Translations under genes and position numbers: made by a program
NCBI RefSeq assembly: GCF_023028225.1
Contig: NZ_CP095482.1
Span: 1,860,001 to 1,924,000, forward strand
From: Halorientalis litorea
GTDB taxonomy: Archaea > Halobacteriota > Halobacteria > Halobacteriales > Haloarculaceae
Direction: 5' to 3'
DNA: 64,000 bases
Part shown: positions 52,650 to 62,570 of the stretch, one piece after another
Position numbering within the stretch: position 1 is the first letter of the stretch
Layout of the letters: the number at the start of each line of letters is the position of its first letter
The notes under the pieces: model-generated
Told to the model about the DNA's origin: nothing
Databases searched by the model: none
The model's input: only the letters and a program-made list of their open reading frames with translations

Positions 52650-53732
52650 TTAAAAGGATAGCAGGGCGCGAAGCTGGTCCGTCGAGAAGAGCGTACTCGG
52701 TCGGTCCATGTGGACGCCGATTTCCCCCGAGAACGCGGCCATCCCGGCCCGCTGGAGCGGTTCCGGGAACGAGTAGCCCGCGCGGACGAGGTGCCCGAGG
52801 CGGATGTCCGTCCGCAAGTCGTCGCGCCACGCCCGCTCGTAGTCCCCGAGCGTCCCCGGGTCCGTCGGGTCGATTTCCCGTGCGGCGTGGTCGGCCGCGG
52901 TCATGCCGTAGAGGATGCCACCGCCGGTGAACGGCTTGGTCTGGCCGGCGGCGTCGCCGACGAGGAACGACCGGCGGCCGGTGACCCGCGACGGTGGGCC
53001 GATGGGGATGAGGCCCGAACACCGCCGGTCGGGTTCGACGCCGTAGGCCGCGGTGAACGACTCGAACCGGTCGCGCACGTCCCCGCCGGGCGGGACCGCC
53101 AGCCCGTACTCCACGCCGGCGTCGCCCCGCGGGATGCGCCACGCGAAGAAGCGCGGGACGGTGAGGTGAACGTCCACGAAGTCCTCGGCGGCCGGTTCGT
53201 CGGTGAACCCGAGGACGCCGTGGAGCAACTCGTCCGGGTCCGGCAACCCGAGTTCGGTCCGGACCCGAGAGTTGGGACCGTCACAGCCTGCGACCATCCG
53301 CGCCGCGTGCGTCTCGACGCCGTCCGGGCCGCGGACCCTCACGCGCACGCCCTCGCGTCCCTCCGTCACGCTCAGGACGGTGTGGTTCTCATGGAGGTCG
53401 GCACCCGCCGCCCGGGCCGCGTCCGCGAGCGTCCGGTCCAGTCCCACCCGGTCGATGACGTTCGAGACTGGCTCGTCCCGGTAGAAGCGGTGTGGCTCGC
53501 TGTCCGGGCCACCGAGGTGGAACCGCGCTCCGAACACCTCGTTCTGGAGCAACTCCTCGCGTGCCCCCGGTGGCGTGTACTCCCAGATATCCCTGCTGAC
53601 GTGTCCCGAACAAGCCAGCGGCTCCCCGACAGTCCCCTGCTCGAAGACCAGCACGTCGTGGCCCGCCTCCGCGGCTCTCCGGGCGAACCGTGACCCTGCC
53701 GGCCCGGCCCCCACGACGACGAAATCGCGCAT
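52650..53732 (-). CDS. FAD-dependent geranylgeranyl reductase-like protein
   Basis: 360 aa from ATG 53732 (MRDFVVVGAGPAGSRFARRA). Dinucleotide-binding VVGAGPAGS; second FAD motif SFLVGDAAGQTKPFTGGGIL; also AGCDGPNSRVRTELGLPDP and PRFFAWRIPRGDAGVEYGLA. Such enzymes reduce geranylgeranyl chains of archaeal membrane lipids or act as FAD monooxygenase-like reductases. A lipid role is reasonable but the substrate is inferred from family only. It lies next to a small membrane protein and a histidine kinase. Confidence 0.85.
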   Translation of the reverse strand: MRDFVVVGAGPAGSRFARRAAEAGHDVLVFEQGTVGEPLACSGHVSRDIWEYTPPGAREELLQNEVFGARFHLGGPDSEPHRFYRDEPVSNVIDRVGLDRTLADAARAAGADLHENHTVLSVTEGREGVRVRVRGPDGVETHAARMVAGCDGPNSRVRTELGLPDPDELLHGVLGFTDEPAAEDFVDVHLTVPRFFAWRIPRGDAGVEYGLAVPPGGDVRDRFESFTAAYGVEPDRRCSGLIPIGPPSRVTGRRSFLVGDAAGQTKPFTGGGILYGMTAADHAAREIDPTDPGTLGDYERAWRDDLRTDIRLGHLVRAGYSFPEPLQRAGMAAFSGEIGVHMDRPSTLFSTDQLRALLSF

Positions 53733-53797
53733 ACTGGAACATTCATCTCGCGCGTCAAATACCTTCGCTGTCCACTGTCCCACCTCGCGACGGACGG

Positions 53798-55537
53798 TCA
53801 CGCGGTGGCCGTCGGGAAACTTCTGACACCACCGAACACGAAGCGGGTGCCGTCGTGGTAGTCGTCGTCGAGTTCGACGGTCCAGCCGTGGGACTCGGCC
53901 ATGGTGCGGACGATGGAGAGGCCGAGGCCGGTACCTTCGTCGGCAGTCGTGTAGCCGTACTCGAAGACGTCGCTTCGGTGGCTCACGGGGATGCCGGGGC
54001 CGTCGTCGGCGACGAAGAACCCGTCGGGAGTCGCACCGACGGTCACCGTGACCGTCGACCCACCGTGGTCGAGCGTGTTCCGGAAGAGGTTCTCGAGAAT
54101 CGACAGGGTTCGGTTCCGGTTCGCATCGAGGATGCTGTCGGCTTCGATCGTCAGGGATGCCTCCGCGGTGTCGACGTTGTTCCACGCCTCACGCGCGACG
54201 ACTGAGAGCGGGATGGAGTCGGTGTCCTCGACTGTTTCGCCCTCGCGGGCGATGGTCAACACGTCGTCGATTATCGCCTCCATCCGCCCCAGTGACTCCT
54301 GGATTCTGGTGAGGTCGGCCGTCGCCCGCTCGCGCTCGGTCGCCTCGATGTCCCAGTCTTTCACTCGGAGTTCCAGCGACTGCGCGTAGCCGTCGGCGAC
54401 GTTGATGGGGTTGCGCAGGTCGTGGGAGATGGTCGAGGCCACCTGGTCGAGGCGGTCGTTCTGCTTTTCGAGTTGCCACCGGGACCGCTCTAACTCCGTT
54501 ACCTCCCTGAGCAAGACGACGTACCACTGCACCTCGTCGGCACGCCCCCGCGACACCGTCGTGGTGTTCACCGAGTAGTGCCGTGTCTGTCCGTCGACGG
54601 TGACCGAGATGCGGTCGGAGTCCGTCGCGGTACCGCCGTCGGGCATCTCGACGCGCTCTGCGAGTGTCGGACACGCCTGTGCGAACGGGATGCCGTTCCT
54701 TCCGTCGACTGCCGGCCACGTCGCCCGTGACGCGTCGTTGACGTCCACGATTCGGTGCTCGGCGTCGAGGACGAACACCGGGTCGTTGAGGCTCTCGACC
54801 ACCGCCTTCCGGGCGACCGGGAGTCGCCCGAGGAGGTTGAACCGGAACAGTCCGAACGTCGAGAACACGACGAACGCGACGGTCCCGTAGGCCGCGTGAT
54901 TGAGGCCGTCGGCGGGTGCCAACCCCGACGACCCGACGAGTTGTGCGACGGCGATGGACATCGCACCCAGCAGGACCAACAGGAGTTGCGTCCCGGACCC
55001 GTTTCCGGTCGAGAGGAGGTAGTTGACGAGTGCGACCCAACAGTACCCGTTCAACGCGACGAGGACGGCGAGGACGGCGACGGAACCGACGCCCGGCTCG
55101 ATGATGGCGTAGGAGAACGGCTCGGTGACGTGTGAAATCGACCGCCACGCGAGGTTGTGCAGGGGGTTCGTCACGACCAAGAGCGCGAACGTGCCGAGGC
55201 TTCCGTAGAGGGCGAGTTGGAACCAGCGTCGGTGGTGGAAGCCACGGGCCGCGTAGACGGACGCGAACACGCTGAACGCCGCTATCGACGCGAAGGCACC
55301 GATACTCTGTGCGATAACCGCCAGCCGCTGGAGTTCCGTGTCCGTCACCGCGACGTGGACGAACAGACAGCAGAGCCAGTACCCCCCGACGAGCAGTACA
55401 CCCGCGAACGTCTTCGAGCCACGCTTGTCCCAGTGGTGGTTGTATATCCAGTAGACGAGTACTTTCCCCGTGATGACCGTCACCACCGGACCGGCGAGGT
55501 ACGCGAGCCAGACCGGTGATATCCCCCCCGGGAACAT
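53798..55537 (-). CDS. 7TM-PAS histidine kinase (paralogue 1)
   Basis: 579 aa. About seven hydrophobic segments in residues 1-220 form a 7TM sensor; a PAS domain follows (VVESLNDPVFVLDAEHRIVD, EVTELERSRWQLEKQNDRLD), then HisKA with phospho-acceptor His in STISHDLRNPINV and HATPase motifs NLFRNTLDHGGS (N-box), VADDGPGIP (G1) and GTGLGLSIVRTMAESHGWTV (G2). Long nucleotide stretches are identical to paralogue 2 (105 bp) and nearly identical to paralogue 3, consistent with gene conversion. Signal and partner response regulator are not in the window. Confidence 0.9.
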   Translation of the reverse strand: MFPGGISPVWLAYLAGPVVTVITGKVLVYWIYNHHWDKRGSKTFAGVLLVGGYWLCCLFVHVAVTDTELQRLAVIAQSIGAFASIAAFSVFASVYAARGFHHRRWFQLALYGSLGTFALLVVTNPLHNLAWRSISHVTEPFSYAIIEPGVGSVAVLAVLVALNGYCWVALVNYLLSTGNGSGTQLLLVLLGAMSIAVAQLVGSSGLAPADGLNHAAYGTVAFVVFSTFGLFRFNLLGRLPVARKAVVESLNDPVFVLDAEHRIVDVNDASRATWPAVDGRNGIPFAQACPTLAERVEMPDGGTATDSDRISVTVDGQTRHYSVNTTTVSRGRADEVQWYVVLLREVTELERSRWQLEKQNDRLDQVASTISHDLRNPINVADGYAQSLELRVKDWDIEATERERATADLTRIQESLGRMEAIIDDVLTIAREGETVEDTDSIPLSVVAREAWNNVDTAEASLTIEADSILDANRNRTLSILENLFRNTLDHGGSTVTVTVGATPDGFFVADDGPGIPVSHRSDVFEYGYTTADEGTGLGLSIVRTMAESHGWTVELDDDYHDGTRFVFGGVRSFPTATA

Positions 55538-55635
55538 ACTGTATCGGTATATTGGTTCCGCTACTTCAATTTTTCACCTGACACCAGACGTTCGAAATGT
55601 GCGCGGGGTCCGTGTAGTCCACTGGCGATAGCGCG

Positions 55636-57447
55636 TCAGAGAACCTGCTCCGGCACCGCCGTCGCGCCGGCGGCAGGGCTTCCGAGTACGTCATGGAAGC
55701 GAAAGCGGGCACCGTCCTCGTAGTCGTCGAGTTCGACGGTCCAGCCGTGGGACTCGGCCATAGTGCGGACGATGGAGAGGCCGAGGCCGGTACCTTCGTC
55801 GGCAGTCGTGTAGCCGTACTCGAAGACGTTCTCGCGGTGTTCCTCGGGGATGCCGGGGCCGTCGTCGGTGACGGTGAAGCCGTCGGGGGTGGGAGTGACC
55901 TCGACGGCCACCTCCGCTGAGCCGTGCTCGACACTGTCGTCAGACCGTCCCGAGTGCTGACTGTCTGTCGAGCCGTGCTCGACGCTGTTGCGAAAGAGGT
56001 TCTCGAAGAGCGTCAGCAGTTTGCTTCGCTCGGCCTGCAGGGTCCGGTCGTCGGTGACGGTGAGGGTGGCGTCGCCGGTGTCGACGTTGTTCCACGCCTC
56101 ACGAGCGACGGCCGCGAGCGAGACGGGTTCGGTGTCCTCGACGGTTTTGCCCTCGCGGGCGATGGTCAACACGTCGTCGATTATCGCTTCCATCCGTGCG
56201 TGCGTCTCGCTGACGGTGTCGAGGTGGTCGAGTGCTGTCTCGCTCTCTTCGCCGGGAAGGCCCTCGTCTTCGTCGAGCATCGCTTCGAGGATTTCGACGT
56301 GCCCGGTGGCGACGTTGATGGGGTTGCGCAGGTCGTGGGAGATGGTCGAGGCCACCTGGTCGAGGCGGTCGTTCTGCTTTTCGAGTTGCCACCGGGACCG
56401 CTCTAACTCCGTCACGTCCCGGAGCAACACCGAGTACCAACTCACGCTCTCACCGCGCCGTGACACCTCCGAGACGGTGACCGAGTAGTGTCGCTCCTGG
56501 CCGCCGAGCGACAGCGTGAGGCGGTCGGTGGCCGTCCCTGTAGTCGGCGGAATCGAAATCGTATCGGCCAGTGCCGGACACGTCTCGTCGAACCGCTCTT
56601 GCAGGCTCTCCTCGATAGCCGGCCAGACGGCCGTGGCCGCCCCGTTGTAATCGACGATACAGCCCTCCGCGTCGAGGACGAGAACCGGGTCCCGAAGGTT
56701 CTCGATGACGGTGTTTCGCGCGATGGGCTGTACGTCGAGTAGGCTGAATCGGAACAGCGCGAACGCGGTGAACACGTAGAAGACGAACATGCCGAACGGC
56801 GCGTACGTGAACCCGTCGACTGGGAACAGGTCCGTCCACATACTGAGCAGGTCGAGAATCCCGATGGAGAACGCGCCGACGATGAGGAAGGCGAGTTGCT
56901 GGCCGGCCTGTTGCCGGGTCGCGAGCAGGTGTTTCCCCATCAGGTAGGTGCTGTAGAAGGCCGGGATTTGGATGACGGTAACCATCGCGTGGAAGACGAT
57001 GCCACGCTCGACGAGGAGGTGGGGGAACGGCTCCGTGACTGGCGTAAAATCGGCGTACAGGAGGCCGTGGGAGGCGTTCGTCGGCGCGAGGACGAGATAC
57101 CCGCCGACGATGGCGACGAGCGTCGCCTGCACCGCACGATTCCGGTGGAGGCCGGTACCCGTGTACTTCGAGGCGAAGACGACGAACGCGCTGATGGTCG
57201 CCATCGACCCGACGCCAGCGACCATGTACGCAGTCTGTTGCGCGCTCGGGTCCCGAAGTAGCAAGAACAGCAGGGCTCCGCCGACGAACACCACACCGGT
57301 CGCGTCCATGACGAGAAACCACGTCGCGCCGGACTGGGCACCGCGGCGGGTGTAGACCCAGTACCCGACGACGAACTGGGTGAACAACGTGGCGACGAGA
57401 ATGCCGACGAACGCCAGCCACAGCCCACTATACACCGCCATTGTCAA
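55636..57447 (-). CDS. 7TM-PAS histidine kinase (paralogue 2)
   Basis: 603 aa with the same layout: 7TM sensor region, PAS (TVIENLRDPVLVLDAEGCIV), HisKA (STISHDLRNPINVATGHVEI), HATPase (NLFRNSVEHGST, DDGPGIPEEHRENVFEYGYT, GLGLSIVRTMAESHGWTVEL). It has an insertion before the N-box ending (SQHSGRSDDSVEHGSAEVAV) with a repeated VEHGS unit, as if that segment had been duplicated. The gene is separated from paralogue 1 by 98 bp, so the three may be transcribed together or separately. Confidence 0.9.
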   Translation of the reverse strand: MTMAVYSGLWLAFVGILVATLFTQFVVGYWVYTRRGAQSGATWFLVMDATGVVFVGGALLFLLLRDPSAQQTAYMVAGVGSMATISAFVVFASKYTGTGLHRNRAVQATLVAIVGGYLVLAPTNASHGLLYADFTPVTEPFPHLLVERGIVFHAMVTVIQIPAFYSTYLMGKHLLATRQQAGQQLAFLIVGAFSIGILDLLSMWTDLFPVDGFTYAPFGMFVFYVFTAFALFRFSLLDVQPIARNTVIENLRDPVLVLDAEGCIVDYNGAATAVWPAIEESLQERFDETCPALADTISIPPTTGTATDRLTLSLGGQERHYSVTVSEVSRRGESVSWYSVLLRDVTELERSRWQLEKQNDRLDQVASTISHDLRNPINVATGHVEILEAMLDEDEGLPGEESETALDHLDTVSETHARMEAIIDDVLTIAREGKTVEDTEPVSLAAVAREAWNNVDTGDATLTVTDDRTLQAERSKLLTLFENLFRNSVEHGSTDSQHSGRSDDSVEHGSAEVAVEVTPTPDGFTVTDDGPGIPEEHRENVFEYGYTTADEGTGLGLSIVRTMAESHGWTVELDDYEDGARFRFHDVLGSPAAGATAVPEQVL

Positions 57448-57509
57448 GCCTCTGTCTCACTCGCACTTCAATGTGGCTCGGTTTTCACAGCTGAGAAACG
57501 GCATCCTCG

Positions 57510-59303
57510 TCAGGCTTCCCGAAGCTGAGAGTCCGGGTCCACGGTCTCTCCCTCGACGCCGTGGAACACGAAGCGGGTGCCGTCGTGGTAGTCGTCGTCG
57601 AGTTCGACGGTCCAGCCGTGGGATTCGGCCATGGTGCGGACGATGGAGAGGCCGAGGCCGGTACCCGCCCTCGTGGTGGTGTAGCCGTACTCGAAGACGT
57701 TCTCGCGGTGACTCTCGGGGATGCCGGGGCCGTCGTCGGTGACGGTGAAGCCGTCGGGAGTGGGGGCGACTTCGACGGTCACTCCCGCCGGTTGGTAGTC
57801 GCCGTGGCTGTCGGGGCCGTTCTGGGCTGTCGAGCCGTGCTCGACGCTATTGCGAAAGAGGTTCTCGAAGATGCTCAGTAGCTTGCTCCGCTCGGCCTGC
57901 AAGACCCGGTCGTCGGCGACGGTGAGGGTGGCGTCGCCGGTGTCGACGGTGCGCCACGCGTCGTGGACGACGGCCGCGAGCGAGAGCTTCTCGGTGTCCT
58001 CGACGGTTTTGCCCTCGCGGGCGATGGTGAGGATGTCGTCGATGATGTCCTGCATCCGGTCGGCGGCTCCGTCGACCTCGCTCATTTCCTCGCGGAGAGA
58101 CGCTTCGGTCTCGTGGCCGAGGTCGGCTCGGTCGAGACGGCTGTCCATCATTTCGACTTGGCCGGTGATGACGCTGATAGGGTTGCGCAGGTCGTGAGAG
58201 ATAGTCGAGGCCACTTGGTCGAGGCGGTCGTTCTGCTTTTCGAGCTGCCACCGGGACTGTTCCAGCTCGGTGATGTCACGCAGGAGGACCGCGTACCACC
58301 CGGTCCGGTTGCCACTGTTGGCGACAGTGGAGATCGTCACCGAGTAGTGGCGGTCCTGACCGTCGTAGGTCAGTGAGACCTGCTCGGTCTCCCCCTCGGC
58401 CGCCGGGGGGATGCTGACTTCCGCGGCGAGTGCCGGGCAGACGGACTCGAACGTCGCGGGGGACCGCTCGTCGATGTCGGGCCAGACGTGGGTCGCGGCG
58501 TCGTTGTAGTCCACGACGCGGTTCCGGTCGTCCAGCACGACCACGGGGTCCCGCAGGCTCTCGATGATGGTGTTCCGTGCCACCGGCTTCACGTCGAAGA
58601 GTCGGAACCGGAACAGCGCGATAATCGTGAGCAGGTGGAACGGAATGAGGCCGAACACCGCGTGAGTGAACCCGTCGACCGGCATCACGTCGGTGTAGAG
58701 ACCGATAATGTCGAGCGTACCGATGAGCAACGCACCGAGGATGAACAGAGCGAACTGTGCGGCAGACCGTCGCCCGCTCGCGAGGAAGGACTTCGCCATC
58801 CTGTACGCCGCATAGAAAGCGAACAGTTGGACGACAGTGAGTATCGTCGTCGTCGCGATGCCGCGGTCCACGACGAGATGGGGAAACGGCTCGACTCGCT
58901 GGGTGAACGAGGTGAACATGAGATGATGCGACGAGTTCGTCACACCGAGAACGATGGTGGCGACGACGGAGATGGCGAGAATGGCCTGAACTGCCCGGCT
59001 CCGGTGTAAGTCGTCACCGATGTACGTCGAGACGAAGGCTACGAACGCGACGACGAGTACTATCGACCCGATTGTGGCGACGACGAACCCCGCCCGCTGG
59101 GTGCCCTGACCGACCGGCAACAGGTAGAGCAAGATGCCTGCCGTCCAGAGAATACCGCTCACGACGAAGGCGAGGAACCAGCGCGCCCCGTCCCGGTCCC
59201 ACTGCCGCGCGTACACCCAGTAGCCGACGGCGATCTGTGTCGCTATGGATACTGCGAGGAGCGTGACGTAGCCGAACCACAGACCGACGTTCGCGGCTGC
59301 CAT
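57510..59303 (-). CDS. 7TM-PAS histidine kinase (paralogue 3)
   Basis: 597 aa, first of the tandem row in transcription order. 7TM region in residues 1-220 (for example YVTLLAVSIATQIAVGYWVY), PAS (TIIESLRDPVVVLDDRNRVV), HisKA (STISHDLRNPISVITGQVEM) and HATPase (NLFRNSVEHGSTAQNGPDSH, DDGPGIPESHRENVFEYGYT). It shares long identities with its neighbours at the 3' end. A 16-bp perfect palindrome lies just upstream of its start, a likely regulator site. Signal unknown. Confidence 0.9.
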   Translation of the reverse strand: MAAANVGLWFGYVTLLAVSIATQIAVGYWVYARQWDRDGARWFLAFVVSGILWTAGILLYLLPVGQGTQRAGFVVATIGSIVLVVAFVAFVSTYIGDDLHRSRAVQAILAISVVATIVLGVTNSSHHLMFTSFTQRVEPFPHLVVDRGIATTTILTVVQLFAFYAAYRMAKSFLASGRRSAAQFALFILGALLIGTLDIIGLYTDVMPVDGFTHAVFGLIPFHLLTIIALFRFRLFDVKPVARNTIIESLRDPVVVLDDRNRVVDYNDAATHVWPDIDERSPATFESVCPALAAEVSIPPAAEGETEQVSLTYDGQDRHYSVTISTVANSGNRTGWYAVLLRDITELEQSRWQLEKQNDRLDQVASTISHDLRNPISVITGQVEMMDSRLDRADLGHETEASLREEMSEVDGAADRMQDIIDDILTIAREGKTVEDTEKLSLAAVVHDAWRTVDTGDATLTVADDRVLQAERSKLLSIFENLFRNSVEHGSTAQNGPDSHGDYQPAGVTVEVAPTPDGFTVTDDGPGIPESHRENVFEYGYTTTRAGTGLGLSIVRTMAESHGWTVELDDDYHDGTRFVFHGVEGETVDPDSQLREA

Positions 59304-59331
59304 ACTTCCTCGTAGACACTGCTATCACTTC

Positions 59332-59347
59332 AGTTGACGCGTCAACT
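59332..59347. promoter_or_regulatory. Perfect 16-bp palindrome upstream of kinase 3
   Basis: AGTTGACGCGTCAACT is self-complementary. Its centre is about 36 bp upstream of the kinase start (minus strand), between a TATA-like ATCATATTT at 59348-59360 and the ATG, so a bound dimer would cover the initiation region. Confidence 0.6.
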
Positions 59348-59480
59348 CATCAAATATGATAACGGACGGTAACCTCCCTACACTCCGCAAACGCCGTACG
59401 AAATCACTATGGCTTGGCCGGTCAGCTGAGTATCGGAAATAATAGCTTAACGAGCGGCGTCGGCGACGCACGCCAGCGCG

Positions 59481-62471
59481 TCAATCGTCGCCGGTACCGG
59501 TCGCTTGGTCCCGCTCGCCGTTGGTTTCTGCCGTCACCACCCGGTCGCTCCGCGGCCCCTCCAGTTCCACGTCCGGCAAGAGGTCACGCAGGTACCGGCC
59601 CGTGTGTGACTCGTCGGTCCGGGCCACCGCCTCGGGCGTCCCGGCCGCGACCACGTCACCGCCGTTCTCGCCGCCTTCCGGCCCCAGGTCGACGATGTGG
59701 TCCGCGTTCTTCACGAGGTCCAACTCGTGTTCGATGACCACGACGGTGTTGCCGTCGTCGGTCAGGCGGTGGAGCACGTCCACGAGTTTCCGCTCGTCCT
59801 CGGGGTGGAGTCCCGTCGTCGGTTCGTCGAGCAGGTACAGCGTCTCGCCGGAGTCTTTCTTCCCCAACTCCTCGGCGAGTTTCACGCGCTGGGCTTCCCC
59901 GCCCGAGAGCGTCGTGGAGGGTTGGCCCAGCCGCATGTACCCCAACCCCACGTCTTCGAGCAGTTGGAGTCGACGCCGAATCTGGGGGTGACTCTCGAAG
60001 AACTCGCGAGCCTCGGTGACGCTCATCCCCAGCACGTCCGCGATTGTCTTGCCCTTGAATGTAACGTCGAGCGTCTCGTCGTTGTAGCGCGCGCCGTCAC
60101 ACTCCTCGCAGGGGACCTGCACGTCCGAGAGGAAGTTCATGTCGATGGTGACGGTGCCCTGCCCGCCACAGCCCTCACACCGGCCGCCCTTGACGTTGAA
60201 CGAGAACCGTCCTTTCTGGTAGCCCCGCTGGTTGGCGAGGTCCGTCTCGGCGAACAGTTCGCGGATGTGGTCGAAGACGTTCGTGTACGTCGCGGGGTTC
60301 GACCGCGGCGTCCGGCCGATGGGCGACTGGTCGATGAGCCGCACCGTCTCTATCTGGTCCAGCCCTTCGATGTCGTCGTGGTCGCCGGGGTCGACGGAGG
60401 TGTTGTCGTTCATCCGGCGGGCCAGCCCCTTGTAGAGGACGTCGTGCATCAGCGTGGACTTGCCCGACCCGGAGACGCCCGTGATGGCGGTGAAACACCC
60501 GACCGGCAGGGCCACGTCGAGGTCTTTCAGGTTGTGCTGGCGCGCTCCGCGGACGGTAATCGCGCCGTCGGCCTCGCGTCGCTCGTCCGGGACCTCGATG
60601 TAGCGGTCGCCCGCGAGGTAGTCGCCCGTCACCGAGTCCTCGGTGGCCTTCACGTCCTCGACGGACCCGTTGACCACGACTTCGCCCCCGTCCTTGCCCG
60701 GTCCGGGACCCATGTCGATGATGGTGTCGGCCCGCCGCATCGTCTCGGTGTCGTGTTCGACCACGAGCAGGGTGTTGCCGATGTCCCGGAGTTCTTCGAG
60801 GGTGTTCAACAAGCGGTCGTTGTCCCGCTGGTGGAGGCCGATGGACGGTTCGTCCAGCACGTACAGCACGCCGACCAGCCCCGACCCGATTTGGGTGGCC
60901 AGTCGGATGCGCTGGCTCTCGCCGCCCGAGAGCGTCGACGCCTCGCGGTCGAGCGTCAGGTACTCCAGGCCCACCTCACACATGAAGCCGAGACGCGAGC
61001 GAATCTCCTTCAGAATCTCCTCGGCTATCTTGCGGTCGCGGTCGCTCATCGTCTCCTCCATCCCCTCGAAGTGTTCGAGGGCGTCCCCGATGGACATCTC
61101 GTTGACCTCGGTGATGGACGTGCCGTCCACCAGCACCGCCCGGGACTCCGGCTTGAGACGCGTCCCCTCACAGACCGGGCACGTCGTCACGGCCATGTAC
61201 TCCTCGATGTGGTCCCGTGCCCGGTCGCTGTCGGTCTCGACGTAGCGGCGTTCGAGGTTCTCGATGACACCCTCGAACCGTTCGGTCTTCTCGCGGGTGC
61301 CGTTCTTGGTCGTCCACTCGAAGTGGACCACGTCGTCGGTGCCCCAGAGGAACTGGCGTCGAATCTCCGGGTCGAGGTCCGCGAACGGCGTCTCCAGCGA
61401 GACGCCGAAGTGTTCGGCCACGTTGTCCAGTTGCCGTGAGTAGTAGGTCCGGTTGTAGCTCCACGGCTCGAAGACGTGTTTCAGTGGCTTCGTGGGGTCC
61501 TCTATCACGAGGTCCTCGCTGACCTCCTTGGTCGAGCCGATACCCTCACACTCCGGGCACGCGCCGTGTGGGGAGTTGAACGAGAACGACCGCGTCTCTA
61601 TCTCGGAGATGTCGATGCCACAGTGGGTACAGGCGAGGTCCTCGGAGAACTCGACCACGAGGCGGTCGGCGTCCCCGTCGGCGTCACCGTCGGCCAAATC
61701 GCCCGTCGCCCGCGCCGTCGCGCCGCCGACTTCGACGCCCTCGGGCGGGTCGGGGAGGACGAGTTTGAGGACGCCGTCGCCCTCCGCCAGCGCGGTCTCC
61801 ACCGAGTCCGTGATGCGCGAGCGCGCCTCCTCGCTGACCTTCACGCGGTCGACCACCACGTCGACCGTGTGGTCGTAGTTCTCGTCCAACTCCGGACGGT
61901 CCATCGTCAAATCGTAGGGCTCGCCGTCGACTTCGACCCGCGAGTACCCCTCGCTCACCAACTCGTCGAACAGGTCCTCGAAGGCCCCTTTCTGGTCACG
62001 AACGACCGGCGCGGCGATTTTGACGCGGGTCCCCTCCGGCAGGTCCACGATACGCCGGACCATGTTCTGGGCACTCTGCTCGCCCACCTCCCGGCCACAC
62101 TCCGGGCAGTGGGGTGTGCCGACCCGGGCGTACAGCAGGCGGAGATAGTCGTGCAGTTCCGTCACGGTCCCCACCGTCGACCGGGGGTTGTTGGCGGCGT
62201 TCTTCTGGTCGATGGAGATGGCGGGCGACAGCCCCTCGACGTTCTCGACCTGTGGCTTGTCCATCTGCCCGAGGAAGTTCCGGGCGTAGGCCGACAGCGA
62301 CTCGATGTAGCGTCGCTGGCCCTCCGCGTACACTGTCTCGAACGCGAGCGAGGACTTGCCCGACCCCGACAGCCCCGTCACGACGGTCAACTCCTCGCGG
62401 GGAATCGTCACGTCGACGTCCTTGAGGTTGTGTTCCTCGGCCCCGCGGACCTCGATGACATCCCGACTCAT
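59481..62471 (-). CDS. uvrA: Excinuclease ABC subunit A
   Basis: 996 aa. DNA damage recognition ATPase of nucleotide excision repair, with two ABC modules. Walker A sites GLSGSGKSSLAFETVY (about residue 31) and GVSGSGKSTLMHDVLY (about 650), signatures TLSGGESQRIRLA and TLSGGEAQRVKLA, and zinc-finger regions CTHCGID...CPECEG and CEGCGGQGTVTIDMNF...CEECDG. The C-terminus has an extra acidic tail. Haloarchaea have bacterial-type UvrABC; uvrB and uvrC are not in this window. A 177-bp gap precedes the kinase row. Confidence 0.97.
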   Translation of the reverse strand: MSRDVIEVRGAEEHNLKDVDVTIPREELTVVTGLSGSGKSSLAFETVYAEGQRRYIESLSAYARNFLGQMDKPQVENVEGLSPAISIDQKNAANNPRSTVGTVTELHDYLRLLYARVGTPHCPECGREVGEQSAQNMVRRIVDLPEGTRVKIAAPVVRDQKGAFEDLFDELVSEGYSRVEVDGEPYDLTMDRPELDENYDHTVDVVVDRVKVSEEARSRITDSVETALAEGDGVLKLVLPDPPEGVEVGGATARATGDLADGDADGDADRLVVEFSEDLACTHCGIDISEIETRSFSFNSPHGACPECEGIGSTKEVSEDLVIEDPTKPLKHVFEPWSYNRTYYSRQLDNVAEHFGVSLETPFADLDPEIRRQFLWGTDDVVHFEWTTKNGTREKTERFEGVIENLERRYVETDSDRARDHIEEYMAVTTCPVCEGTRLKPESRAVLVDGTSITEVNEMSIGDALEHFEGMEETMSDRDRKIAEEILKEIRSRLGFMCEVGLEYLTLDREASTLSGGESQRIRLATQIGSGLVGVLYVLDEPSIGLHQRDNDRLLNTLEELRDIGNTLLVVEHDTETMRRADTIIDMGPGPGKDGGEVVVNGSVEDVKATEDSVTGDYLAGDRYIEVPDERREADGAITVRGARQHNLKDLDVALPVGCFTAITGVSGSGKSTLMHDVLYKGLARRMNDNTSVDPGDHDDIEGLDQIETVRLIDQSPIGRTPRSNPATYTNVFDHIRELFAETDLANQRGYQKGRFSFNVKGGRCEGCGGQGTVTIDMNFLSDVQVPCEECDGARYNDETLDVTFKGKTIADVLGMSVTEAREFFESHPQIRRRLQLLEDVGLGYMRLGQPSTTLSGGEAQRVKLAEELGKKDSGETLYLLDEPTTGLHPEDERKLVDVLHRLTDDGNTVVVIEHELDLVKNADHIVDLGPEGGENGGDVVAAGTPEAVARTDESHTGRYLRDLLPDVELEGPRSDRVVTAETNGERDQATGTGDD

Positions 62472-62507
62472 TGTCCCGAGTCAGGGGCGCGGGTCGTGAA
62501 ACACTGT

Positions 62508-62549
62508 CGGTTGCGAGGCCGACCGCAGGGAGGCCTCGATGGGGAGCGG
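62508..62549 (+). repeat. 42-bp tandem-spaced repeat, copy 1
   Basis: 42 bp repeated at 62571-62612 with only three mismatches, 63 bp apart. Each unit contains GGCCGACCG and AGGGAGGCCTCGAT. The first unit lies just upstream of the uvrA start on the plus strand. Confidence 0.8.
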
Positions 62550-62570
62550 TGAACGGAGTGAACCGCAGAG

